Shown here piece by piece: positions 27,786-38,300 of a stretch of DNA of 64,000 nucleotides. Made by a program: the position numbers and the translations under genes. The notes below the pieces were generated by a model. That model searched no databases and was not told the origin of the DNA. It was given only the letters and a program-made list of their open reading frames with translations. The stretch is from JASJBU01 sp963790775 (GTDB lineage Bacteria; Pseudomonadota; Gammaproteobacteria; Chromatiales; Chromatiaceae), in contig CAWBPR010000018.1 of the NCBI GenBank assembly GCA_963790775.1, forward strand, positions 1-64,000, in the 5' to 3' direction. Within the stretch, counting starts at the first letter, position 1. The number at the start of each line of letters is the position of its first letter.

Positions 27786-27901
27786 GCAGGACGAACTGAG
27801 AGTTGGTGGAATAACTGCCCGGCTATTCAGTAACCGAGAACCATGATCAGCTATTGTGCCACTCCATCAGTCAATCGGCCAGGGATACAACTGAGCGGGA
27901 A

Positions 27902-29221
27902 TCAACCCTCGGGAATTCGCAGTACCTGCCCGATGTGGATCGTATCTCCCTTCAGGGAATTTGCGGTGCGCAGCCGGTTGAGATTGACCTGGTAGTGTCG
28001 CGCGATATCACTCAACGTATCGCCGCTGGATATCACGTGGCGCTTGGCCATCTGCTTCATCTGTCTGGCGGCCAGCCAGCTCCCCGGCGGCGGCTGGTAC
28101 TCAAAATAACTGCTGATGCCATCCAGCAGGGCCTGAGCCACCTTTTTCTGATGTTCCGGGGATCTCAGGCGCCGCTCCTCATCGGGATTGGAGATGAAGG
28201 CCGTCTCCACCAGCATGGATGGGATATCGGGTGATTTCAACACCACGAAACCGGCCTGCTGCACCCTGCGTTTATGCGTCTTACCCAGTTTTTTCAGCTG
28301 CTTGAGCACCCTTTGCGCCGCAGCGGAACTGGCCTCCAAGGTGCCTATCTGGGAGAGATCCAGCAGCACAGAGGCGAGCATCTCGTCCTTATCCTCAAGC
28401 GACACGCCTCCCACCAGATCGGCACTGTTCTCTTTCTCCGCCAGCCAGCGGGCAGCCTCATTGGAAGCCCCGGAGCGTGACAGGGTATAGACCGACGCCC
28501 CTCTGACCCGCGAGTCGTGGAAGGCATCCGCATGAATCGAGACAAACAGGTCCGCGCGCTCCTGGCGAGCCTTGGAAATCCGCTTACGCAGGCCGAGATA
28601 ATAGTCGCCATCACGGATTAACACGCCCTTCATGCCCTGTTTGCGGTTGATCATCTCCACCAGGTGGCGAGAGATCGCCAGCACTACATCTTTTTCATAG
28701 GTGCCGTGCTTGCCCTTTGCGCCCGGGTCTTCGCCTCCATGCCCCGCATCGATGGCGATGACCACATCCCGATGACCGGCCTCGCCAACAGACTTGACGG
28801 ACCTGGATGCATGCTGGACTGCTGAGCCTTTCTTGTCATGCAGATCGATGACCAGGCGATGGCCATATTGACGATTGGGCTTGAGCAGGAAACTCTTGGG
28901 CTTGACCGCCCTGTTCAAATCAAGAACTACCCGGACGTCATCTTTGTTACGTACCGCCCTGCGAAGTTTTCGGATAAATTTATTATCCGCCTGCGGTTCA
29001 GGCAGATGCTTGGGGATCCGGGTGTTTTTCAGATCGAGCACCACCCGGTGCGGATTATCCAGGGTGAAGATTTTGTGGTCTATCGGAGAATTCGCATCAA
29101 ACACCAGCCGCACATGATCCGGCGCGGACCAGATACGCAGGCTGCCGACCTCTGACTGCTTGGCCTGCAGGGGCAGACACCATATGAGCAGAAGAATCAA
29201 TAATGTGACAATCTTCTTCAT
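27902..29221 (-). CDS. amiB: N-acetylmuramoyl-L-alanine amidase AmiB/AmiC type
   Basis: The enzyme cuts septal peptidoglycan between N-acetylmuramic acid and the peptide in the periplasm. The 439-residue precursor has a signal peptide (IVTLLILLLIWCLPLQAKQ), an AMIN domain at ~30-120 (localisation), an Amidase_3 domain at ~155-370 with zinc ligands in IDAGHGGEDPGA, YEKDVVLAI and VSIHADAF, plus VETAFISNPDEE, and a C-terminal LysM (HVISSGDTLSDIARHYQVNL). It is complete and lies between tsaE and mutL as in most relatives. Like AmiB it should need an EnvC/NlpD-type activator encoded elsewhere. Confidence 0.96.
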   Translation of the reverse strand: MKKIVTLLILLLIWCLPLQAKQSEVGSLRIWSAPDHVRLVFDANSPIDHKIFTLDNPHRVVLDLKNTRIPKHLPEPQADNKFIRKLRRAVRNKDDVRVVLDLNRAVKPKSFLLKPNRQYGHRLVIDLHDKKGSAVQHASRSVKSVGEAGHRDVVIAIDAGHGGEDPGAKGKHGTYEKDVVLAISRHLVEMINRKQGMKGVLIRDGDYYLGLRKRISKARQERADLFVSIHADAFHDSRVRGASVYTLSRSGASNEAARWLAEKENSADLVGGVSLEDKDEMLASVLLDLSQIGTLEASSAAAQRVLKQLKKLGKTHKRRVQQAGFVVLKSPDIPSMLVETAFISNPDEERRLRSPEHQKKVAQALLDGISSYFEYQPPPGSWLAARQMKQMAKRHVISSGDTLSDIARHYQVNLNRLRTANSLKGDTIHIGQVLRIPEG

Positions 29222-29319
29222 TTTTGTTACCGGTTCTTAACTTAGATCATCAGCTAAAAAATAGCATGCTTTAATATTTTTTCCAAATTAAACCGTTAGA
29301 TAGGATCATTTCTTAATCT

Positions 29320-29835
29320 TTATCCTGAATCGAGTGGCAGAAAAGTAGTTAAATTCTCAGGGGATAAACCTTTCAGCCGCTGAATCACTCTGGTGCCGGC
29401 GCTGGTTTTTGCTTCAATCGAAACCTTTCTCGCCCTGCCTGAATGCTGAATTTCGATCACCAGATCCGCTTCCGGCAGAAATCCCTCGCCCCGCTCCGGC
29501 CACTCCACCAGCAACACAGCCTGCCCATCCAGCAGGTCCTGCACACCCAGATATTCCAGCTCATCCGCATCGGCAAGACGATAGAGATCAAAATGGTAAC
29601 AGTTGAAATCCTGCAATTCATAGGGTTCGAGCAGAGTATAGGTCGGACTTTTGACGTTTCCCTGATAACCCAGCCCGTGCAGAAACCCCCTTGCCAGGGT
29701 GGTCTTGCCCGCGCCAAGGTCTCCCTGCAGAAAGATGATGCAAGGCACCGGGCAGACGCTGGCCAGCAAACCTCCCAGCGCCTCCTGCAAGGCTTCGCCA
29801 TTTAATTCAAGGTTCAACAACTGACTGACTCCCAT
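29320..29835 (-). CDS. tsaE: tRNA threonylcarbamoyladenosine biosynthesis ATPase TsaE
   Basis: TsaE is the ATPase of the TsaBDE complex that makes t6A37 in tRNAs reading ANN codons. The 171-residue protein has the P-loop GDLGAGKTTLARG, SPTYTLLEPY, and HFDLYRLADADELEYLG, with VEWPERG as the late conserved segment; all are family hallmarks. The start at 29835 lies 29 bases inside the end of nnr, the usual overlap. No clear ribosome site precedes it, which fits coupling to nnr. It is slightly longer than E. coli TsaE (153) because of a C-terminal tail. Confidence 0.96.
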   Translation of the reverse strand: MGVSQLLNLELNGEALQEALGGLLASVCPVPCIIFLQGDLGAGKTTLARGFLHGLGYQGNVKSPTYTLLEPYELQDFNCYHFDLYRLADADELEYLGVQDLLDGQAVLLVEWPERGEGFLPEADLVIEIQHSGRARKVSIEAKTSAGTRVIQRLKGLSPENLTTFLPLDSG

Positions 29836-31335
29836 TCAGCAGACCACGCAATTCGACCAGACTGTCACCCGCCAACATGCCGATCTCACCTTGCCGCGCC
29901 GCGCGGTCTCCCGCCGCCGCATGCAGAGCAACCCCCAGTTGAGCCGCCTCCAGCAGTTCATATCCCTGGGCAATCAGCGCGGCGATGATGCCCGTCAGCA
30001 GATCGCCGCTGCCGCCTGAGGCCATGCCCGGATTCCCCCCACTGCAGACCGCGGGCGGATGTGAGCTGCCGCCACCAATCAGGCTGCCCGCACCTTTCAG
30101 AACCACCACGCCCCCGAAACGGGCTTGCAACCTTTGCAATGCCTCGAAGCGGTCGTCCTGGATCATTCGGGTATCTGTATGCAGGAGCCGGGCCGCCTCA
30201 CCGGGATGGGGCGTCAACACCCAGTTTTCTCGCCTGGCCGGCGCCTCAGACAGGAGATTGAGCGCATCCGCATCCACCACCAGCGGCAGACTGCTGTCCA
30301 GCACCGCCTGATACAGGCTTCTCGCCCAATCATCCCTGCCCAGCCCCGGACCCAGAGCAATCACCTTGGCGCGATCCATCAGCGCCAGCAACTGGTCACT
30401 CTGCTCCACCCCATGGCACATCAATTCCGGGCGCACCAGATTCAGGCAGGCGGCATGGACGGGATGGGTGGCCAGAGTGACCAGCCCCGCTCCGGAGCGC
30501 GCCGCAGCCTCCGCAGCCAATAGCGCCGCACCGGAATAACCCCGGTTGCCCCCCACTATCAGCACCTGTCCCGAATCACCTTTGTGACTGGAACGCCGAC
30601 GCGGCTGCACCCGTTGCGAGAGCTTGCGCCACTCGATACGCTGCGCCGCCAAGAGCTGCCGCGCATAGATTCGCGCGGGCAGTTCGAGCGCATCGAAATA
30701 GATCCGCCCACAGCAATCAGGCCCGACTCCGGTGAACATGCCCTGCTTGAGCCCGATGTAGGTGAGCGTGGCGTCAGCCTGGATGGCGCAGCCCATCGAC
30801 CTGCCACTGTCTGAGTTCAGACCGGAAGGGATGTCGATCGCCAGCACCGGGGCTGGATGGTCATTGACGCCTGAACAGCCTCGGCCCAATAACCGACGAC
30901 TTCCCGTTCCAGACCCGTGCCCAGTATCGCATCGACAATCAGCTCAGTCTCTCGGGGCAGACTTTGATAGGGTGTGATCTCACCCCCCAGTTGCCGCCAG
31001 GCATCCGCCATCGCCAGGGCATCGCCGGTCAGTTTCAGCGGATCAGCGAGACTCAGAAGTTGCACATGCAGCCCCGCCTGCCGTGCCAGACGGGCTACCA
31101 CATAACCATCCCCTGCATTGTTGCCGGCGCCACAGACAACCGTGATGCGGGTAACCTGGGGCCAGCGCTCCTGCAGCAGTTGAAACGCACGGCTTCCCGC
31201 CCTCTCCATCAGCTCGCTCCCCGGGATGCCGAACTCCTGAATCGCGATTCGATCGAATTCACGCACCTGCTCGGCGCGATAGAGTGCATACGGCAGGGTT
31301 TCGATAAAGGGCGTGACGCGCATCTCGGTACTCAT
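29807..31335 (-). pseudogene. nnr: Bifunctional NAD(P)HX epimerase/dehydratase Nnr, frameshifted
   Basis: The N-terminal epimerase domain runs from the ATG at 31335 (RAEQVREFDRIA, VVCGAGNNAGDGYVVARLA) in one frame until about 30868-30873. The C-terminal ADP-dependent dehydratase continues in another frame: VNDHPAPVLAIDIPSGLNSD, then GGNRGYSGAALLAAEAAARSGAG, ALGPGLGRDDWA, TPHPGEAARLL, KGAGSLI and NPGMASGGSGDLLTG. One extra G in the local CAGG(G)CG run would fuse them into a normal protein of about 509 residues. The break separates the two catalytic domains. Intact Nnr repairs hydrated NADH/NADPH. The frame damage may be a sequencing slip, since both halves are otherwise well conserved. Confidence 0.88.
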
Positions 31336-31393
31336 GATTCAGGTAAAATCGGCCTCGCAACCTTACCTTGAAGCCTGCGGAAAAGACCAGTGC

Positions 31394-31399
31394 TATAGT
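31394..31399 (+). promoter_or_regulatory. Possible extended -10 box of queG
   Basis: TGCTATAGT forms an extended -10 (TGnTATAGT) ending ten bases before the queG ATG. A TTGAAG lies 20 bases upstream, a longer gap than ideal. No ribosome site lies between box and ATG, so a nearly leaderless transcript is possible. Confidence 0.3.
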
Positions 31400-31408
31400 A
31401 CTCTTTCA

Positions 31409-32477
31409 ATGCCAGAGATCACCCCCATAGTCGCAGCTGAGCTGACATCCCGCATCAAAACCTGGGGTAAAGAACTGGGATTTGATCAGGTCGGCATCAG
31501 CGATACCCAGCTCGAACTGGCTGAACAGCGACTTGCGTTGTGGCTGGAGCAAGGTTTTCACGCCGAGATGGCCTATATGACCAAACACGGTGCGAAAAGA
31601 AGCCGTCCTGGAGAACTGATCCCCGGCACCCGACGGGTTATCTCGGTGCGCATGGACTATCTGCCGGAGCCTCAGGATTCCGCCCTGCAGGTCCTCGACA
31701 ACCCGCTACTGGCATTCATCTCCCGCTACGCTTTAGGCCGCGACTATCACAAAGTGCTGCGTAAGCGGCTGCAAAGGCTGGCCAAGCGCATCGAGCAGGC
31801 GGTGGGGGAGTATGGTTACCGGGTGTTCGTCGATTCAGCGCCGGTGCTGGAGAAGCCGCTGGCGGAAAAGGCAGGGCTCGGCTGGATCGGCAAGCACTCC
31901 AACCTGATCAACCAAAGCGCCGGCTCCTGGTTCTTTCTGGGCGAAATCTATACCGATCTGCCGCTGTTGCTGGACGAGCCTGCGCAGAACCACTGCGGCA
32001 GCTGTCGCGCCTGCCTGGATATCTGCCCGACCCGGGCTATCGTCGAACCCTATCAGGTGGATGCCGGCCGTTGTATCTCCTACCTCACGATCGAACTCAA
32101 AGGCAGCATACCTGTTGAGTTCAGGAAAGCTATCGGCAACCGGATCTACGGCTGCGACGACTGCCAGCAGGTCTGCCCCTGGAACCGTTTTGCCCAACTC
32201 ACGGTAATCGACGATTTTCTGCCGCGGCATGGCCTGGATGCCAGTGATCTGTGCGAGGTCTTTTTATGGGACGAAGCACTGTTTCTCAAGCGCACCGAAG
32301 GTTCAGCGATCCGCCGCATCGGTCATCTCTGCTGGCTGCGCAATATCGCGGTGGCCCTGGGTAACGCCCCGAGTTCACCGGAGAGTCATCCAAGCCCTGC
32401 AACAACGCCTCGGTCATTCCTCAGCATTGGTGCGGGAACACGTCATCTGGGCGCTGAAACAACATGGCATAGGATAA
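31409..32477 (+). pseudogene. queG: Epoxyqueuosine reductase QueG with C-terminal frameshift
   Basis: QueG reduces epoxyqueuosine to queuosine in tRNA with a cobalamin and two 4Fe-4S clusters. From the ATG at 31409 the frame shows FDQVGISD, VDSAPVLEKPLAEKAGLGWIG, the ferredoxin-like clusters HCGSCRACLDICPTRAI and YGCDDCQQVCPWN, all intact. Near 32379-32386 the frame slips by one base: the annotated frame runs on to 32515 with unlike sequence, while the neighbouring frame carries the true C-terminus VIQALQQRLGHSSALVREHV and ends at 32477. Removing one base (E-S-H becomes E-V-I-Q) restores it. The catalytic part survives; only the last HEAT-like repeat is lost. It is divergent from nnr, the usual arrangement. 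Confidence 0.88.
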
Positions 32478-32486
32478 ATAAAATTA

Positions 32487-32718
32487 ACCACAGAGGGCAT
32501 AGAGAATGCTCATAAGCAATGCACTAGATATTCATTGCATCAGCAGCCCCAAACAGTATGAAAATAACACTTCTGTGGGGTTTCATTTCATAAACTCTGT
32601 ATTTTCTCGGCCACTGCTCCATGCGTTGCTCTCGACTGCCAGCTCCAGGCGCAGTTCTACCACCTACATCCATGTAGGCGTACCTCCTGCTTCCATGCAG
32701 TCGTGTGTCCTCTGTGGT
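32487..32718. repeat. Intergenic element bounded by inverted ACCACAGAGG repeats
   Basis: ACCACAGAGG at 32487-32496 is mirrored by CCTCTGTGGT at 32709-32718, with AT-rich flanks that also roughly match. The 230 bases between carry no gene but include a second palindrome, CTACATCCATGTAG. The short CACAGAG-type repeat is common between genes in gammaproteobacteria. It lies between the queG end and the helicase end. Confidence 0.55.
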
Positions 32719-32736
32719 ATAAAATGTTTTTCCGCA

Positions 32737-34673
32737 TCAGGTCGATTTGGTTTGCTGCTCCTTCATCAGGGAGAAAAACTTTCTCACCACCTCCAGGTCC
32801 TGGGTCTTGGTCATGGGCGGCAGACTGCGCACGAAGACCTTGCCGTAGGGTTTGTTGAGCAGGCGCGGATCGCAGATCACCAGCACCCCCCGATCCCTCT
32901 CATCCCGGATCAGGCGGCCCGCCCCCTGTTTCAAGGCGATCGCCGCCTGTGGCAACTGAAAGGTCATAAAGGGATTGCCTCCCTGCCGGCGCAGGGCATC
33001 GATGCGCGCCTGCAGCACCGGATCGCCGGGTGAGGCAAACGGCAATTTGTCGATGATCACACAGGAGAGCGCCTCGCCGCGCACATCGACCCCCTCCCAG
33101 AAACTCGAGGTGCCCAGCAGCACTGCATTCCCAAGTTGCCGAAATCGCTCCACCAACTCTGTTCTCGGGGCTGTGCCCTGCACCAGCATCGGATAGTCGA
33201 TGCGATCCTGCAGATACTCAGCGGCTTCCTGCAGCGCCCGATGGCTGGTAAAAAGCAAAAAGGCGCGGCCTTCACTCGCCTCGAGAATCGGTATGCTGAG
33301 TTCGGAGACCCTGCGGTTGAATTGCGGGCTGTTAGGCTCTGGCAGATCCTTCGGCACATACCAGACCGCCTGACGAGGATAGTCGAAAGGGCTGTCCCAG
33401 CAGTGGGTCTCCGCCTCCTCCAGACCAAGCTGGTTGGAAAAATGGTCAAAGCTGCCACCCACCGCCAGGGTGGCGGAGGTAAAGATCCAGGAGGCATGAT
33501 GGTCTTCCATGCGGGAACGGAAGATATTCGAGATCTCCAGCGGCGTGCTGTTGAGGCGAAAACTCTGCCGCAGCGTTTCGAACCAGCGGATATTTTCATC
33601 ATCCTGCTCCACGCAGAGCGCATCCAGGCGGGCTGACAGATCGAGACAGCGATCCCTGCAGCTGTCGAGTCCTTTGCCCCTGCCTTTGATCGCCTCCAGC
33701 ATTCCGTGCAGCTGAGACAGTTCCTGCCGCATTCGGGACAGGTAGGTTTCGACAGTCGGATTACGCGGCGACCTCCGACCAGGAGCCGCGCCGCAAATCC
33801 AGACCAAATGCCAGGCGCAGCTCACGCACGGCCTGCTTCAGCAGATCGAGCTTATCCAGCAGTTCAGGTAGATCACCCGCCTCACGATGGTATTCATTCT
33901 GGGTATCTCTGACCAGATCGAGCAACTGCCGCCCACTGACCGTCATACCAAAAAAATTACTCGCCACCTCGGGTAACTGATGCGCCTCGTCGAGGATAAA
34001 ACAGTCAGCGCTGGGCAGCAGCTCGCCAAAACCCTCCTCCTTCAACGCCATGTCGGCGCACAGCAGATGGTGATTGACCACCACCAGATCCGCCTCCTGG
34101 GCGCGGCGCCGCGCCTCCACCAGGTGACACTTACTGTAGGACGTACACTCCGGGCCAAGACAGTTGTCGGTATTGGATGTGACGACAGGCCAGATGCCCG
34201 CATCCTCGGGTATTTCGGACATCTCGGCAATATCACCGGATCTGGTTGCTGGCAGACCATTGGCGAATACGCTGCAGCTGCTGACTCTGCTCCTTGCTCA
34301 GCCGGACCCCTTCCACCAGCGTGGAATCGAGGCGGTGGATGCAGAGATAGTTGGCGCGTCCCTTGAGCAGGGCAACACTGACCGGACTGGCAAGACTCCT
34401 GCGCACCATCGGCAGGTCCCGGTGATAGAGCTGATCCTGCAGGTTCTTGGTGCCGGTGGAGATAATCACCTTGAGACCGGACATCAGGGCAGGCGCCAGA
34501 TAGGCAAAGGTCTTGCCGGTGCCGGTGCCGGCTTCACAGATCAGCACGCCTCTCTGATCCAGAATGCGCTCGACCGCCTCAGCCATCTCCTGTTGCTGGG
34601 AGCGGTGGGAATAGCCATCGATATGTCGGGCGAGCCAGCCCCCAGGCTCGAAAATCTCGGTGAGTTCTGTCAT
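32737..34673 (-). pseudogene. DinG/YoaA-type ATP-dependent helicase broken by two frameshifts
   Basis: Three frame segments on one strand make up a single superfamily 2 iron-sulfur helicase. Segment 1 (34673 to about 34233) has YSHRSQQQEMAEAV, the P-loop CEAGTGTGKTFAYL and ISTGTKNLQDQL. Segment 2 (34250s to 33761) has SEIPEDAG, the DEAH box FILDEAHQLPEVA and HHLLCADM. Segment 3 (33780s to 32737) has FTSATLAVGG, FTSHRAL, GTSSFWEGVDVRGE and the last motif QGAGRLIRDERDRG. The first break (near 34235) needs a small insertion; the second (near 33775) is cured by dropping one T from GCCGCGTAATCC, which now creates a stop. Intact, it would be about 640 residues. The YoaA/DinG group unwinds DNA in damage repair. 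No Fe-S cysteines are lost. Confidence 0.9.
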
Positions 34674-34779
34674 ATGATGCTAAAGCCGGGGGTTAACCAC
34701 TCAGCGCGAACCTCACCCGAACTGATGTATGGAGTTTTTCCATTTTGCAGCTTCCGGATGCAGGCTGACACGCAGCTCG

Positions 34780-35277
34780 CTAACCGGACTGATTGTCCCA
34801 TACCTCGGATTCAAGACCATTCTCCCGGGTCCAGGCCAGGCGGCCGATGATCTTGAAGCGGGCTACCGACATGGCGCCGCGCTTCGCCCGGTTACTGCTC
34901 GATTTATCGATGAAATCGAGGATATCCTGTTTTTCCGCCTCATAGATCTCGTAGGGCTCGTACTCTTCATCCATGAGCACCAGGAGTACGCTGTCCCATT
35001 GCTTGTCAAGTTTCATCTGACCGATGCGCTGGCCGGACTTACTCTCATCGAAGATGGTGCGGGATTTGATCTGGATGCGTTTACCACCCCGCGCAGGATC
35101 GATGGCGTCGAAGCCCCCTTCCCCTGCGGGATGCGGCTGCAGTTTCAGCAACTTGACTGCATCGTACTCGGCTATCTCACTGCTGATGCCGGGCAGCGGT
35201 TTACCCATGGTGCGCCGATATTCAGCAGCCAAGACGCGGGCCTGGGCAATCAATTTGTCTGCTGCATATACGGTCAA
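34780..35277 (-). CDS. Uncharacterised protein with possible PD-(D/E)XK nuclease-like core
   Basis: A 165-residue protein with an ATG at 35277. The middle GGFDAIDPARGGKRIQIKSR resembles the acidic residue plus (Q)xK strand of the PD-(D/E)XK nuclease fold. The N-terminus is helical (IAQARVLAAEYRRTMGKPLPG) and the end has AMSVARFKIIGRLAWT. I do not recognise a named function; comparable short proteins are annotated only as conserved hypothetical. It ends about 100 bases before the start of the broken helicase gene and follows the GGDEF/EAL gene at 80 bases. Coding is very likely; activity is inference. Confidence 0.7.
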   Translation of the reverse strand: MTVYAADKLIAQARVLAAEYRRTMGKPLPGISSEIAEYDAVKLLKLQPHPAGEGGFDAIDPARGGKRIQIKSRTIFDESKSGQRIGQMKLDKQWDSVLLVLMDEEYEPYEIYEAEKQDILDFIDKSSSNRAKRGAMSVARFKIIGRLAWTRENGLESEVWDNQSG

Positions 35278-35357
35278 ACGACAATCCTCATGAGAAGTGG
35301 TTCAGGCGGATTGTAGCTTAAATGGAACGCTGGGGATTATAAAGCGGATTGATCCAG

Positions 35358-38300
35358 TTAACTGGCGGAGATTGATTTTTGCTGAAGGGGAGAAATGATC
35401 TGGCTCAACGGGATGGGGCGTCCGATATGATAACCCTGAATATAGTCCACACCGATTTTTCTTAGCTCATCCGCTGTCGCCTGGTTTTCCACAAACTCGG
35501 CAATGACCCGTTTGTTCATGAAATGCGAAATGCTGGTGACGGCCTTCACCATCTCATGGCTTGCCTTGTCCTGCAGTAGATCCCGAATGAAGATGCCATC
35601 TATCTTGACATAATCAACGGGCATCTCTTTCAGATACGAAAAAGAGGCATAACCTGAACCGAAATCATCCAGGTAAAAGCTGCAGCCGGTCTGCTTGATC
35701 TCCTTGATGAAATTGATGGCATCCTCAGAGTCCGTAATCATGGCGGTCTCAGTGATTTCGAACCCCAGTTTCTCTCTGGGCATGGATGAATGCTCAATTT
35801 GTTGTATCAGGTAGGCCTTGAATTCCTGATCCGCCATTGACTGGCTTGAGAGATTGATGGAAAAGCCACCTACATCCCGAAGCTGCTCGATATGACTATT
35901 GACTGTCTCGAAAAACGTATCAACCACCCAGCGGTCCACGGTACGCATCAGATTATAGCGTTCAGCGGCAAGAATAAATTGTACCGGGCTCTGCAGCCGT
36001 CCATCGTCGCCTTCTACGCGCATCAGAATCTCATAGTGCGCAGCACCGGCGCCCTCCTGCAACGGAGTAATTGGCTGCGCCACCAGCACAATCTTGTCTT
36101 TCTGCAAGGCATCCTCGATGACTGCCACTGAGTCGACGAGTTCTCTGTGCTTCAGGAACGCCCGATCAGTTTCGCGATAGATCCGGGTGCAGTTTCTGCC
36201 TGCCTGTTTTGCGATACTGCAGGCGGACGAAACCGCTTTCAGCAAGGCGGCGGGGGTTTGCTCACGGCTGTCGATGGACACCAACCCCACACTGGCGGTG
36301 ACGGGAATCAGCTGATTGTTCCAAGTATATTGGAAGTCATTGATCGCCTGACGATGCTCTTCCGCAAGCTGAAATCCCAGATCCAGAGAACCTTGCGCCA
36401 CCAGGATTGCAAACTCATCATCACCGGTGCGCGCCAGATGGGCATTGTCCGGCAGATAAGTTCGCAGGATATTTGAAATCGACTGCAGCAGTTTATCGCC
36501 ACCTTCAAATCCACAAAGATCATTCACCAGGCCGAACTGATCCACATCCAGCAAGATGATCGTGTACCGGTCGCCTTCCGCCATTTCCCCCCTGAGCAGC
36601 TCCGTCAGCAGCCTCTCAAAAGCCCGCCGGTTGAGCAGTCCAGTCAGTTCATCGTAACTGACCTCATGCTGCACGCTGTCATAACTGTCCTTCAGAATAC
36701 GCTGGACAGCCCGATCCACCACTGGAATGTCACGATTTTCCAGCAAGCCGAATTTGTTCTCGGCGAACAGCGCAGCCAGTTTAGGGGTGTCTGCATACAG
36801 GACTTTGATGCCATTGCCATCAACCAGCAGATTCCACTCAAGGTCGGCGCTTTTCCACGCCAGGTTGACCAGCCTGAGGCTGCCTCCGACATCATGCTGC
36901 ACGATCCAATCACCAACAGCCAGATTGGCAACCAGATCCATCCAATTCTGCCCTACCGGATGGCGATTGTATTCCTCAGCCTCCATTGCATGCCCCAGAA
37001 ACAGACGATTCAGATACTCCGCATCAATCGCGATCCGGTTGACTGCAAAGCTTTGTGCTATCTCACCTTCATCAACCAGCGCCTGCATCAGCTCACTGGT
37101 GAACTGTTGCGCGCCTTCAGGATAGACCGGATAATCATTGAAGCCTTTCTTGATGACCTTCAGCAGGTCGGAGGCATTCTCTGCAGAGAGCTTTTTGAAA
37201 GGCTTATTGGGACGAAACAGTTTTAACAGCAGTTCCACAATACGCAGATAAGCCTTGGATTCCACGCTGCCATCACCCCGCAGCATGGCGGTGTGAATCA
37301 ACAGATTTGCCCACCCGTACTGAAACAGTCTGTCGAGTGCGATGGAGACATTTCTTCCGAGCAGTTTTTCCTCCAGTGTGGTCTTCACAAATTCTCGCGC
37401 CTGCCTGAGCCGCTGTTGCCTGCTGCAACTCTCAATGGCAAGGTCACAGTTCCTCTGGAAATTCTCCTTCTGTTTATCGTGCAGCAGTTCGATCTGCTGG
37501 GTCGCAGCAGAGATGTTGCTGATGGCTCCAGACTTGATGTCATTGATCAGCTGCTGCAGCCCCGTGTTGTGACCTCTGCCCTTCACATCTGCAGCATCAG
37601 AAAAATTGACATAGGGCGCCAATCCCTCTACCGCCTCGAGAAAGCGTCTCCCTGGATGTTGTGCATTTTCCAGGATACGAGGATCAGTGATGCTCTCTTT
37701 GATAAAGGGTATTTCGAGCTGATTGACCAGTTTTTGAACGTCTTCGTTGAGCAGAACATCCTGCTGTATCGCGCCTACCAGTTCTTCACTTGCGCCAATT
37801 GCGGCGCGCGTCAGCGGGTCGAGGGCAAGCCCTTGCGCTACCCCGTGGCTCAGATTTCGCTCCAGTTGGCTGAGTAACCCTCCTCGAACAGGCATGGATT
37901 CCATGCTCTCCAACACCTGATCCCGGGACGCAATGGTATAAGGCGCCTGCTGCCCGGATGACTCAATCTGGTCACTGTGCGACGCATCTGAAAGTAGCGA
38001 AAGGTTTTCCAGGCTGGCATTGCCGCTCTGTGCCTGATTCATTATCTGGCTGGAGCTGTCAAGATGCGCTCCTGGAGCATTCACAGAACGCTCCGTCTTG
38101 ATGCCATCTTGATTCAGACAGGCAATTAATTCCCCATAGAGACGGTGAATGTCGCTGAATATGCAACGGCTGAAGGCATGATAAACGACCTTTTTTGCCT
38201 TCGGTGTTAAGGCATAACCCCCCAGGGCCGCCTTCATTTGCAGCAACAGTGCAATGGGTGAGATGGGATTCGACTCATGCTTGATAGGACGCTGGAACAG

